Below are positions 25,008 through 33,621 of a stretch of DNA of 64,000 bases, in pieces. The position numbers and the translations under genes were made by a program. Source of the DNA: Terriglobia bacterium (GTDB taxonomy: Bacteria; Acidobacteriota; Terriglobia; Terriglobales; Acidobacteriaceae); assembly GCA_020073565.1 (NCBI GenBank), contig JAIQEY010000024.1, forward strand, positions 24,913 through 88,912. Reading direction: 5' to 3'. The notes below the pieces were generated by a model. That model was not told the origin of the DNA and made no database searches. It saw nothing but the letters and a program-made list of their open reading frames with translations. Every line of letters starts with the position of its first letter. Position 1 is the first letter of the stretch.

Positions 25008-28000
25008 AAGCCGGGAAGCCAAATAACACTCGAAACGTCGCACGATTCTTTGTCAACAACCGGCAGATTGCCTGGGTCGCATTGTTCGTAACGATGGCTT
25101 GGGGCGTGTTCGGCTATATGAACATGCCCAAGCGGAAAGATCCCGATATCCCCGTGCGCATCGCCCTGGCCATCACCCCCTGGCCTGGTATCTCGGCGGA
25201 CAAGGTCGAGCAACTGGTCACGCGGAAGGTCGAGCAAGCTGTCACTGGAAACAGCAAGGTGGACCGTGTGGAGTCCACCACCCAGGACAACATTTCTGTT
25301 GTGCAAGTCAGGCTGTTGGACAACATCAAGAACACTCAGCAGGAATTCCAGGACATTGGCCAACGGCTGAACCAGGTCACGGACCTTCCTGACGGTGCCG
25401 GACCGATCACCTGGATCAGCGACTTCGGAGACACGGCAGCACTGATGCTGACCGTCGCCAGTCCAACCGTCCCGGACATTGAAATCGAGTTGCGCGCCCG
25501 CGGGGTTCGCGATGCGATTGAGAAAGAGCGCCGAGGAAATACGAAGGGGCGTGTCACCGTTCTGTACTGCTATCCAGCATCCGTGTCTCCTGCCGTGATT
25601 GAACGGCCATTTGTGATCTTCGCTGCGCAGGCGCAGCGCGATGGCATCGCACAAGATCTTCGCCCCTTGTCCGTTGGAAGCTGTTCCGGGATCGACTTTG
25701 CTACGGCGAAGTCGGATGACGAACTACGCGCTTATGCACGGCAGTTCATTGAGAAGAAGCTGCAAGAGTATGACATTCATCCCGACGCGTGGGGTCCGAT
25801 TATCATTCGCGATCCTCAGTCCGCGAAGGAACGAATCGCGGAAGTGGCGAGCAACCGGTATTCCTATCGGCAGCTGGATGACTTTACCGATCTGATCCAG
25901 CGCACCCTGCAACGTGTGCCCGAAGTAGCGAAAGTTCAGCGAGTGGGCGTATTGCCCGAACAGATCTATCTGGAGTACTCGGATAGCCGCCTAGCCGCCC
26001 TTAAGTTGCAGCCGACGAAGATTAAAGACATTCTGAGCACGAGGAATGTGACCGCTCCAGGCGGAATTGTCCAAACTCAATCGCGAAATGTTCTGGTTGA
26101 CGCAACCGCGGAGTTCAAAAGCACGAAGGATATTGGCAACGTGCTGCTGGCATCGTCGCCGACCGGAGCGCCGCTTTACTTGCGCGATCTTGTGGACATA
26201 TCGCGAGGCTATCAAACGCCCACACGATACTTGAACTACATGGTCTCTCGCGAGGCGAACGGAACCTGGCATCGTAACCGCGCCATCACACTGGCCGTGC
26301 AAATGCGATCGGGGGAGCAGATCTTCAAGTTCGGAGAAGCGGTGGATAAGGCGATCGCCAGCGTGCGCCCGCAACTGCCTCCCGATCTTGTCGTGGCTCG
26401 CACGTCGGACCAGCCAAGGCAAGTGAAGGAACTCGTCAGTCTGTTGATGGGCAGTCTCTATGAAGCCATTGCTCTCGTCGTGATCGTCGCCTTGGTCGGA
26501 TTTTGGGACTGGCGTGCCGCCGCACTGATGGCTGCGTCGATCCCTCTCACGCTGGCGATGACGTTCGGCATCATTCACATTCTCGACATCGACATTCAAC
26601 AGGTTTCGATCGCAACCTTGATCATCGCGCTAGGCTTGTTAGTAGACATGCCCGTGGTGGCGGGCGACGCGATCAAACGCGAGTTGGGATCCGGTTCCCT
26701 GCGCGAACTCGCATCCTGGATTGGACCGACGAAACTGGCGAAGGCGATTGTGTTTGCCACCATCACGAACATCGTCGCCTACCTCCCGTTCCTGATGCTG
26801 AGCGGCGATACAGGCTTCTTCCTTTACAGCTTGCCCGTGGTAATGACTTGCACGCTGGTGGCGTCCGTCATTGTCTCTTTCACATTTATTCCATTGATTG
26901 CGTACTACCTGATCAAGCCCCCAAAGCGTCTGGAACTGCCCATGTCAGAGCGGCGACAGAAGGGGTTCCCGGCACTCTACTATCGGGTCGGTAACTTCGC
27001 GCTCAGACATCGTTGGGGTACATTCGCCGGATCTCTCATCGTTCTTGTGTTGGGCGGCGTGTTTTTCTCCATGCTGAAACCGCAGTTTTTCCCCAAGGAT
27101 CTCTCCTACCTGTCGTATGTGGATGTCTGGCTTCCACCCGACGCCCCGCTCGGTGCGACGGACGCGGTCGCCCAACGAGCAGAAACCGTCATTCGGCAAG
27201 AGTCCGAGCGATTTGGGAAGGAACATCATCAGAAAGATGTTCTGAAATCGTTGACCACCTTTGTCGGCGGCGGTGGCCCTAGATTCTGGTTTTCGGTCGA
27301 CCCCGAGCGACAACAACTCAACTATGCCCAGATCCTCGTCGAGGTTTCGGACAAGCACTTCACCAACGAATTTGTTGGGCCGCTACAGACGGCGCTGAGC
27401 CGTGAAGTCCCGGGCGCCCGAGTCGATGTGCGGCAGCTCGAGACCGGCAAGCCTGTCGGCATTCCTGTCTCTATTCGAATTTCAGGTCCCGAGATGGAAG
27501 GTCTGCACCGTCTTTCCGGCGATCTCCAGGCAATCTTCCGCGCTCAGCCAAATGCGACCCGGGTACGAGACGACTGGGGAGAACCTGCCATGAATGCGCG
27601 ACTCAAGGTGGATCCTGACCGGGCCAACCTTTCCGGCATCACGAATCTGGACATAGCTCTCTCCTCAGCCGCGGCGATGAGCGGACTACCTGTCTCAAGT
27701 TACCGGGAAGCTGACAAACAAATCCCGATCGCCGTTCGTCTCCGGATGGAGGACCGCACCGGACTTTCTGATGTTCAAAATGCCTACGTTTACTCGCTGA
27801 CCAGCAATCAGCGAGTACCTCTTAGGCAGGTGTCAAACGTCACCACCGAAATTGCAGTATCCAAAATCAAGCGTCGCAATCAGTTCCGCACCGTTACGGT
27901 GTCGGCGTTTCCGATTCCAGGTGTGTTGCCCTCAGAGGTCCTTACGCCGCTACTGCCGAAGATCAAGGAGTTCCAGAAAAATCTGCCTCCCGGCTATTTT

Positions 28001-28630
28001 CTCGAGATCGGAGGCGAATACGACGAACAGCAGAAAGGTTTTAAGGAACTCAGCGCGGTCATGGCGATTTCCGTACTGCTGATCTACATTGCGCTGGTTA
28101 TTCAGTTCCGAAATGCGGTCAAGCCACTTCTTGTGTTCGCTGCGATCCCCTACGGAATGACTGGAGCTTTTGCCGGCCTGGCGATCATGGGTCAGCCTTT
28201 CGGATTTATGGGGTTCTTGGGCGTCGCCAGTCTTGTCGGCGTAATTGTCAGTCACGTCATCGTTCTCTTCGACTTCATCGAAGAAGCACACGAACGAGGC
28301 GAGCCATTACGAGAGGCGCTGCTTGATGCTGGCATCGTGCGATTGCGGCCCGTAATGATCACAGTCGGTGCGACGGTGCTTGGATTGATACCGCTGGCCA
28401 TACACGGTGGGCCTCTCTGGGAGCCGCTCTGCTATGCGCAGATCGGAGGCCTGACAATCGCAACATTTGTGACGTTGTTGCTTGTCCCGGTGCTGTATTC
28501 CATTTTCGTGTTGGATCTCAAGTGGATCAAATGGGAGGTTCCGGAGAGCTCCTCGACGAGCACACACGCTGACGTTCCCGAAGAGACACCCGTGGTGGCA
28601 CCTGCTCAAGAGTCGACGGTCATTGCCTGA
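25004..28630 (+). CDS. RND efflux pump, HAE1-like with altered proton-relay residues
   Basis: 1208 residues with the twelve-helix, two-large-loop plan of the AcrB/MexB superfamily: first helix about residue 25-45, then porter domains, a second helix block from about residue 480 (LYEAIALVVIVALVGFWDWR), a second periplasmic loop from about 705 and a last block from about 1025. The helix-4 motif reads GLLVDMPVVAGDAI where drug/proton pumps have a double aspartate (VDDA), so only one Asp is kept. The helix-10 motif has SHVIVLFDF in place of the AcrB lysine region. It is therefore a divergent RND clade and may use a different coupling or substrate. Its length is about 150 residues above AcrB. Confidence 0.9.
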   Translation: MKAGKPNNTRNVARFFVNNRQIAWVALFVTMAWGVFGYMNMPKRKDPDIPVRIALAITPWPGISADKVEQLVTRKVEQAVTGNSKVDRVESTTQDNISVVQVRLLDNIKNTQQEFQDIGQRLNQVTDLPDGAGPITWISDFGDTAALMLTVASPTVPDIEIELRARGVRDAIEKERRGNTKGRVTVLYCYPASVSPAVIERPFVIFAAQAQRDGIAQDLRPLSVGSCSGIDFATAKSDDELRAYARQFIEKKLQEYDIHPDAWGPIIIRDPQSAKERIAEVASNRYSYRQLDDFTDLIQRTLQRVPEVAKVQRVGVLPEQIYLEYSDSRLAALKLQPTKIKDILSTRNVTAPGGIVQTQSRNVLVDATAEFKSTKDIGNVLLASSPTGAPLYLRDLVDISRGYQTPTRYLNYMVSREANGTWHRNRAITLAVQMRSGEQIFKFGEAVDKAIASVRPQLPPDLVVARTSDQPRQVKELVSLLMGSLYEAIALVVIVALVGFWDWRAAALMAASIPLTLAMTFGIIHILDIDIQQVSIATLIIALGLLVDMPVVAGDAIKRELGSGSLRELASWIGPTKLAKAIVFATITNIVAYLPFLMLSGDTGFFLYSLPVVMTCTLVASVIVSFTFIPLIAYYLIKPPKRLELPMSERRQKGFPALYYRVGNFALRHRWGTFAGSLIVLVLGGVFFSMLKPQFFPKDLSYLSYVDVWLPPDAPLGATDAVAQRAETVIRQESERFGKEHHQKDVLKSLTTFVGGGGPRFWFSVDPERQQLNYAQILVEVSDKHFTNEFVGPLQTALSREVPGARVDVRQLETGKPVGIPVSIRISGPEMEGLHRLSGDLQAIFRAQPNATRVRDDWGEPAMNARLKVDPDRANLSGITNLDIALSSAAAMSGLPVSSYREADKQIPIAVRLRMEDRTGLSDVQNAYVYSLTSNQRVPLRQVSNVTTEIAVSKIKRRNQFRTVTVSAFPIPGVLPSEVLTPLLPKIKEFQKNLPPGYFLEIGGEYDEQQKGFKELSAVMAISVLLIYIALVIQFRNAVKPLLVFAAIPYGMTGAFAGLAIMGQPFGFMGFLGVASLVGVIVSHVIVLFDFIEEAHERGEPLREALLDAGIVRLRPVMITVGATVLGLIPLAIHGGPLWEPLCYAQIGGLTIATFVTLLLVPVLYSIFVLDLKWIKWEVPESSSTSTHADVPEETPVVAPAQESTVIA

Positions 28631-28642
28631 GCCGAGTTTGAT

Positions 28643-29335
28643 ATGAATGCGATCGTCCAATTCGTGGTGAAGCACGGCTACAGCATTCTCTTTGCCGCGA
28701 TCTTCGCGCACCAGATAGGTTTGCCTGTACCGGGGCCGCTATTTCTTCTGGCGGCCGGGGCGCTCGCTGCGAGCGGGAAGTTGGCCCTCGTCCCTGCCAT
28801 CGGTTTGGCTGTCATTGCCACCGTGCTGGCGGACTGGCCATGGTATGAGGCAGGTCGGGGGCGGCGAGGGATTAAGGTCTTGCACTTCATTCACCGCCTC
28901 TCGCGAGACCCTGACTACCACGATCGCAAGGCGCAAGAGACCTTTGCCCGGTATGGGCCGTCGATTCTTCTGATATCCAAGTTCGTGCCCGGACTGGACG
29001 CGGTAGCGCCTCCCCTGGCTGGGATATCCCGCACCAGCCGGCTGCGCTTTCTGGCCTTTGATGCAGTTGGGGCCGGGCTCTATTCGTGTGCCTATTCCGG
29101 GCTGGGGTACGTCTTCAGCCACAACCTGGACCTCGCGGCCGCCTACGTTGGCCGAGTGGGAACGGTTTTGGGGGGGCTTGTGCTTGCCGCAATTTCTATC
29201 TACGCGCTGGGCAGGCTGGTTCAGCGGAAGCGCTTGATGCGTGACGCTGGACTCGCGGCGATGAATCGGCCGGAACGTGAAGGTTCTTTGGCCGATCCGT
29301 CCACAACCATTGAAGGAGCGGAAAGTGCCGACTGA
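28643..29335 (+). CDS. DedA-family membrane protein
   Basis: 230 residues, 12 bases after the pump gene. Opens FVVKHGYSILFAAIFAHQIG with LPVPGPLFLLAAGALAASG, and has the DedA core RYGPSILLISKFVPGLDAVA plus FLAFDAVGAGLYSCAYSGLG. Four or five membrane helices. DedA proteins (VTT fold) include undecaprenyl-phosphate and phosphatidylethanolamine flippases and affect proton-motive force and drug tolerance. A charged C-terminal tail of about 35 residues ends inside the next gene (11-base overlap). No clear ribosome site; translation may be coupled to the pump gene. Confidence 0.9.
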   Translation: MNAIVQFVVKHGYSILFAAIFAHQIGLPVPGPLFLLAAGALAASGKLALVPAIGLAVIATVLADWPWYEAGRGRRGIKVLHFIHRLSRDPDYHDRKAQETFARYGPSILLISKFVPGLDAVAPPLAGISRTSRLRFLAFDAVGAGLYSCAYSGLGYVFSHNLDLAAAYVGRVGTVLGGLVLAAISIYALGRLVQRKRLMRDAGLAAMNRPEREGSLADPSTTIEGAESAD

Positions 29336-31835
29336 GACTCCAGTGAACCGACTGACGGCAGCGGATGCCGCCAGACTCATTAATACTCATTATGGGTGCG
29401 GTCCAGTCCAGTTCTCCGGAACGGACGAAGCATTGTATGAACGGCACCTGCTGTTTGACAGTGGTGTCGCTTTGGCGGACGCGACGGCGCGCGATCGCTT
29501 CGAAGCGCTGGCCCGATCCGTGCGCGACATTCTTTCTCAGCGCTGGCTTTTAACCGAGAGGACCTACGAACAACAGAATCCGAAGCGGCTTTACTACCTC
29601 TCGATGGAGTTCCTCATCGGCCGCTCCCTCTCTAATAACGTCACGAATCTTCTGCTCAACCCGATCGCAAAGCAGGTCATCGAGGAGAAGAAACTCGACC
29701 TTATCGAGATACTGGAACAGGAGCCCGATGCAGGCCTGGGCAACGGCGGGCTTGGACGTTTAGCAGCATGTTTTATGGAATCCGCCGCGACGATGCAACT
29801 TCCAGCGATGGGTTACGGACTACGACATGAATACGGCATTTTCAGGCAATCGATCCGTAACGGGTGGCAGGAGGAGACTCCGGATAATTGGCTTCGGTCT
29901 CCCGACCCATGGGAGATCCCTCGCCCGAACGAGAGAGTGGAAGTTAATTTAGCGTGCTCGTTCGAGCTCATCGGAGGCAGTCTACGTCCCGTACCGGGGC
30001 GTCCCTCTACACTGTTCGGCATCCCATTTGACCGTCCGGTAATCGGCTACGGCGGCACCACCATCAACACGCTCCGCCTGTGGGCGGCGGCGGCACCGGA
30101 CTACTTCAACTTTGAAGAGTTCTCTCACGGCGACTTTGTCGAGGCGTTTACTCATAGCCTCATGGCTGAAACCCTGACGCGGGTCCTCTATCCCGATGAT
30201 TCAGGGTTAATGGGGCAAGGACTACGACTGATGCAGGAGTACCTTCTGGTTGCCTGCTCGCTGGCGGATGCGGTGCGGCGCTTCCAGCACGGCAACTCGG
30301 ACTGGAGCTTGTTTGCCGACAAAGTGGCGATTCAGATGAACGATACCCACCCCGCCCTGGCGGTACCGGAGCTCATGCGAATCCTCGTTGACCAGGTACA
30401 CCTTGATTGGGATGAAGCATGGCATGTAACAAAGAACACGCTGGCGTACACGAATCACACTCTGTTACCCGAGGCGCTCGAAAAATGGCCGGTGAAGTGG
30501 TTTGAAGACATGCTGCCGAGACAACTCGAAATCATTTACGAGATCAATCGCCGCTTTCTAGGCGATGTTCGCCGGACGTCTCCGCGAGATGAGGAACGTA
30601 TTCAGCGCGTGAGCATTATCGACGAGGGATCCGCCAAGAAAGTTCGCATGGCCAATCTAGCGGTCGTCGGTTCCCACAGCACAAACGGAGTGGCCGCGAT
30701 TCACTCAAACCTCTTACGAGAGACGACACTCAAAGACCTGGCCGAGATTTTTCCTGAGCGTTTCAACAATAAGACGAATGGGGTCACGCCCCGGCGTTGG
30801 CTACTACTCTGCAATCCCGAGCTCTCCGGATTGATCACGGACGCGATTGGAGACGGCTGGATCAGTGACCTGAGGGAATTACATAAGCTGAAAGCATTCA
30901 CGGCTGACAGTGGCTTCCGTGACCATTTTCGGAAGGCGAAGCGCAACGCCAAGCAGAACTTTTGCGATTGGCACAAGCGATCGACCGGCCAAGTCCTTGA
31001 TCCGGATGCGATCTTCGATTGCCAGATCAAGCGCATCCACGAGTACAAACGCCAACTACTCAATGCGCTCAGAGTGGTCGTGCTTTACAACCGGCTACGG
31101 GAGAATCCCGGGCTGGACATGCATCCTCGGACGTTCTTCTTCGCCGGCAAGGCTGCCCCTGCATACCGGCTCGCCAAGCTGATCATAAAGTTCATTAACA
31201 ATCTGGCCGGTGCCATCGACGGCGACCCCGCTGTACGGGGACGACTCAAAGTAGTCTTCCTGCCCGAGTATTGTGTCTCGGTTGCAGAACATCTGATCCC
31301 CGCCAGCGATGTCTCTAACCAGATCTCGACCGCAGGCTATGAAGCCAGCGGCACCAGCAACATGAAATTTATGATGAACGGCGCTCTGACAATCGGCACA
31401 CGCGACGGAGCGACCATCGAGATGGCCGCCGAAGCGGGCGAGGAAGACTTCTTTCTGTTCGGTCTGACCGCCGAGCAGGTGGCCGGTAGTCGCGGGTGGT
31501 ACAACCCACACTGGCACTACGAACACGAGATCGAATCACGCAACGCTCTAGATCTGATTTTCAGTGATTATTTCAGTCGCAATGAACCTGGCATCTTCGC
31601 CCCATTTCGCGATGTGCTTCTAACTCACGATCACTACATGCACCTGGCAGACTTAAAGTCATACCTCGAGGCAGACGAGCGACTGCGTGCGTTGTATGCC
31701 GACCCCGGCGAATGGGCCCGCAGAGCCATCTTGAATGTGGCGGGCTCGGGCAAGTTCTCCAGCGACCGCACTATCGCCGAATATGCAGCCGAGATCTGGA
31801 ATGTACGGCCATGTCCAATACCCGAGAAAGCGTGA
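29325..31835 (+). CDS. glgP: Glycogen/alpha-glucan phosphorylase
   Basis: 836 residues from GTG 29325 (GAAGGAG six bases upstream; the longer frame from 29277 lies inside the DedA gene). Phosphorolysis of alpha-1,4-glucan to glucose-1-phosphate. Family signatures: YYLSMEFLIGRSLSNNVTNL, LGNGGLGRLAACFMES, MNDTHPALAVPELMRILVDQ, NKTNGVTPRRWLL, the loop with EASGTSNMKFMMNGALTIGT carrying the pyridoxal-phosphate lysine, and the ending typical of the bacterial enzyme. Length is normal. It is the last gene of the efflux/DedA transcript, an unusual partner that could tie carbon mobilisation to the pump. Confidence 0.96.
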   Translation: MPTETPVNRLTAADAARLINTHYGCGPVQFSGTDEALYERHLLFDSGVALADATARDRFEALARSVRDILSQRWLLTERTYEQQNPKRLYYLSMEFLIGRSLSNNVTNLLLNPIAKQVIEEKKLDLIEILEQEPDAGLGNGGLGRLAACFMESAATMQLPAMGYGLRHEYGIFRQSIRNGWQEETPDNWLRSPDPWEIPRPNERVEVNLACSFELIGGSLRPVPGRPSTLFGIPFDRPVIGYGGTTINTLRLWAAAAPDYFNFEEFSHGDFVEAFTHSLMAETLTRVLYPDDSGLMGQGLRLMQEYLLVACSLADAVRRFQHGNSDWSLFADKVAIQMNDTHPALAVPELMRILVDQVHLDWDEAWHVTKNTLAYTNHTLLPEALEKWPVKWFEDMLPRQLEIIYEINRRFLGDVRRTSPRDEERIQRVSIIDEGSAKKVRMANLAVVGSHSTNGVAAIHSNLLRETTLKDLAEIFPERFNNKTNGVTPRRWLLLCNPELSGLITDAIGDGWISDLRELHKLKAFTADSGFRDHFRKAKRNAKQNFCDWHKRSTGQVLDPDAIFDCQIKRIHEYKRQLLNALRVVVLYNRLRENPGLDMHPRTFFFAGKAAPAYRLAKLIIKFINNLAGAIDGDPAVRGRLKVVFLPEYCVSVAEHLIPASDVSNQISTAGYEASGTSNMKFMMNGALTIGTRDGATIEMAAEAGEEDFFLFGLTAEQVAGSRGWYNPHWHYEHEIESRNALDLIFSDYFSRNEPGIFAPFRDVLLTHDHYMHLADLKSYLEADERLRALYADPGEWARRAILNVAGSGKFSSDRTIAEYAAEIWNVRPCPIPEKA

Positions 31836-31934
31836 TAGGCGCATTGTCGGCCTGCTGTGTTCTGATGCTGAAACGAAGTGGAAGGCCGCGAAACCTCATC
31901 CTGGAAGATCCGCACTCACTTCTCGATAGCGTTG

Positions 31935-31969
31935 AGCCCACATTGGGTCTCGTTGCCGATATGTGGTCC
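31935..31969. promoter_or_regulatory. Tandem enhancer palindromes (UAS)
   Basis: AGCCCACATTGGGTCT (31935-31950) and TGCCGATATGTGGTCC (31954-31969), 3 bp apart. The -24 GG starts 72 bp downstream, as for the pair at 42825. The rest of the 330-base gap after glgP has no gene. Confidence 0.6.
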
Positions 31970-32039
31970 CTTGGGATGCACCGGCGCCGGGCTATCTTCC
32001 GCAAGTAGTTGGACTAGCGGGAGATCTTGCGCGTCTCTG

Positions 32040-32055
32040 TGGCGACCCATTTGCT
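32040..32055 (+). promoter_or_regulatory. sigma54 -24/-12 promoter (for porin gene)
   Basis: TGGCGACCCATTTGCT, GG-N10-GC with TTTGC at -12. Predicted start near 32066, a leader of about 100 bases. Confidence 0.7.
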
Positions 32056-32164
32056 CTTCCATGAGTTGCGAGACGGCTCCCATGTTCACCGAATTGTCAG
32101 GCACAGTCCGCGTGTTCTGAAGGCAAGAAACCGCGGAAACAGAGGAGCAGCTATCCGCGATGAA

Positions 32165-33475
32165 ATGTCCTTCTACTCATACATAAAGAAAGCTCGGCTC
32201 GCCGTCATTCTACTTCTCTCAGGGTTTGGCCCCTGGGCTCCTCCCCTACTCGCGCAGGATACTCATAAGCCGAGTCCGTATTTGTTTGGAGACTGGGGAG
32301 GCGTCCGTACACGTCTCGCGGAACAGAAGGGCGTCACGTTTGAGTTCTTCTACATCACCGATCTTCTGGCAAATCCCGCAGGAGGCTCAACGGAGAAAGA
32401 ATCGGGCTGGGAACGTGTGCGCGGAACCACGGACATTGACTTCGGCAAGCTTGCCAATCTCCAAGGATTTTCGATGCACGTGACCGGCGTCTGGCAGTCA
32501 GGCGTTAACCTGGGTGCCGGTATCAACCCTGCTACCGGCAAACCCTACTTTGGCAGCATTGCCAAACCCAGTGGAATCGTCAGTGCGCATACCACCCGGT
32601 TGGATTCATTCTGGCTTCAGAAAGATCTCTTCAACCAGAAAGTCTCCATACGCGTGGGTCAGTTCGCTGGGATGCACTTCTATGGAGCGCAGTATTACGG
32701 CGCCTACTACCTCATGGGGCCACTAAGCTATGCCTTCGGCAACTTGTTCAACACGTATGAATCGTTTGATCCTGCTCCCGGTCCGGCCGTAGAGATCAAA
32801 GTCGCGCCAAGTCGAATGGTCTACTACCGCGCAGCCTACATGTCCGGCAACCGCGACCCCTACAAAGAAGACTCCAACGGCTTCAATTATGTGAAACATG
32901 ACTCCGGTGTATTTCTGAACGAGATCGGTTTTCTGTTCGATCAGCCGGGCACAACCACGTCAAGGCGTACACGTTATCCGGGACTGTACAAACTCGGTGG
33001 CGCCTATAACGGTGGCAAGTTCACTGATCCGTTCACAAAGAAAGTTTCGGACAAGAACTACCTCATCTACTTCATGGCCAACCAGACAGTTTTTCGATCG
33101 GATGGGAATCCTGATCGGGGCCTTGATGTGCATTTTGGTGCCGACTATTCGCCCGACGAGGCTTTCAACAAGGTCGACAAGCAGTTTACAGGTGGCGCTA
33201 TCTACAATGGGCTCATTCCAAAACGTGCCAAGGACGCGATCGCATTTGGTTTTGTGTACAGCCAAATCAGCGGTTCGTACCGGCATGGGTTTTCCAACGA
33301 GGGATTGCTGAAGCCGAAGCTCGGCTCAGAGAAGGCATTCGAAGTTAATTATCGAGTGCAAGTTACTCCCTGGTTGCAATGGCAACCGGTGGTGCAGGTC
33401 TATCACGACCTCGGAGCTAATTCAAAGAACGGGACCGGAGTGATCGCTGGCTTCAGGACGAAGGTAACGTTCTGA
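32165..33475 (+). CDS. OprB-family carbohydrate porin
   Basis: 436 residues from the ATG at 32165 (the frame is open further up to 32027, without a credible start). Signal peptide ends near PLLAQ (residue about 27). Mature protein opens SPYLFGDWGGVRTRLAEQKG, the OprB signature, then alternating aromatic beta strands and a C-terminal strand ending in F, as expected for an outer-membrane barrel (GTGVIAGFRTKVTF). OprB porins are sugar-selective 16-stranded channels. GAGGAG is 17 bases from the ATG, longer than usual. Placed between glycogen phosphorylase and gluconeogenic genes, it fits a carbon-uptake role. Confidence 0.92.
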   Translation: MSFYSYIKKARLAVILLLSGFGPWAPPLLAQDTHKPSPYLFGDWGGVRTRLAEQKGVTFEFFYITDLLANPAGGSTEKESGWERVRGTTDIDFGKLANLQGFSMHVTGVWQSGVNLGAGINPATGKPYFGSIAKPSGIVSAHTTRLDSFWLQKDLFNQKVSIRVGQFAGMHFYGAQYYGAYYLMGPLSYAFGNLFNTYESFDPAPGPAVEIKVAPSRMVYYRAAYMSGNRDPYKEDSNGFNYVKHDSGVFLNEIGFLFDQPGTTTSRRTRYPGLYKLGGAYNGGKFTDPFTKKVSDKNYLIYFMANQTVFRSDGNPDRGLDVHFGADYSPDEAFNKVDKQFTGGAIYNGLIPKRAKDAIAFGFVYSQISGSYRHGFSNEGLLKPKLGSEKAFEVNYRVQVTPWLQWQPVVQVYHDLGANSKNGTGVIAGFRTKVTF

Positions 33476-33479
33476 ACAT

Positions 33480-33495
33480 TGGCACGGCGATTGCG
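33480..33495 (+). promoter_or_regulatory. sigma54 -24/-12 promoter without enhancer pair
   Basis: TGGCACGGCGATTGCG is a near-perfect consensus, just after the porin stop, about 125 bases before the transporter gene. No TGCCC/GGGCA palindrome is found within 110 bp upstream. Confidence 0.6.
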
Positions 33496-33621
33496 ACATA
33501 AGCCAATGAAGACAACGGGACCCCTGACCAAGCGAGTATTCGGGAAGGTCAATCACGATTCGAAGTTCGACGTTAGGTGTCCCCGAAAATTCGTGACGGA
33601 TCCCACGATTGAGCCGGTTTG

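Noticed and set aside
33396..33411. AGGTC-N6-GACCT inverted repeat near the AspT promoter
   Set aside because: Arms are in the opposite sense to the enhancer (GGTC...GACC instead of GACC...GGTC) and lie in coding sequence.
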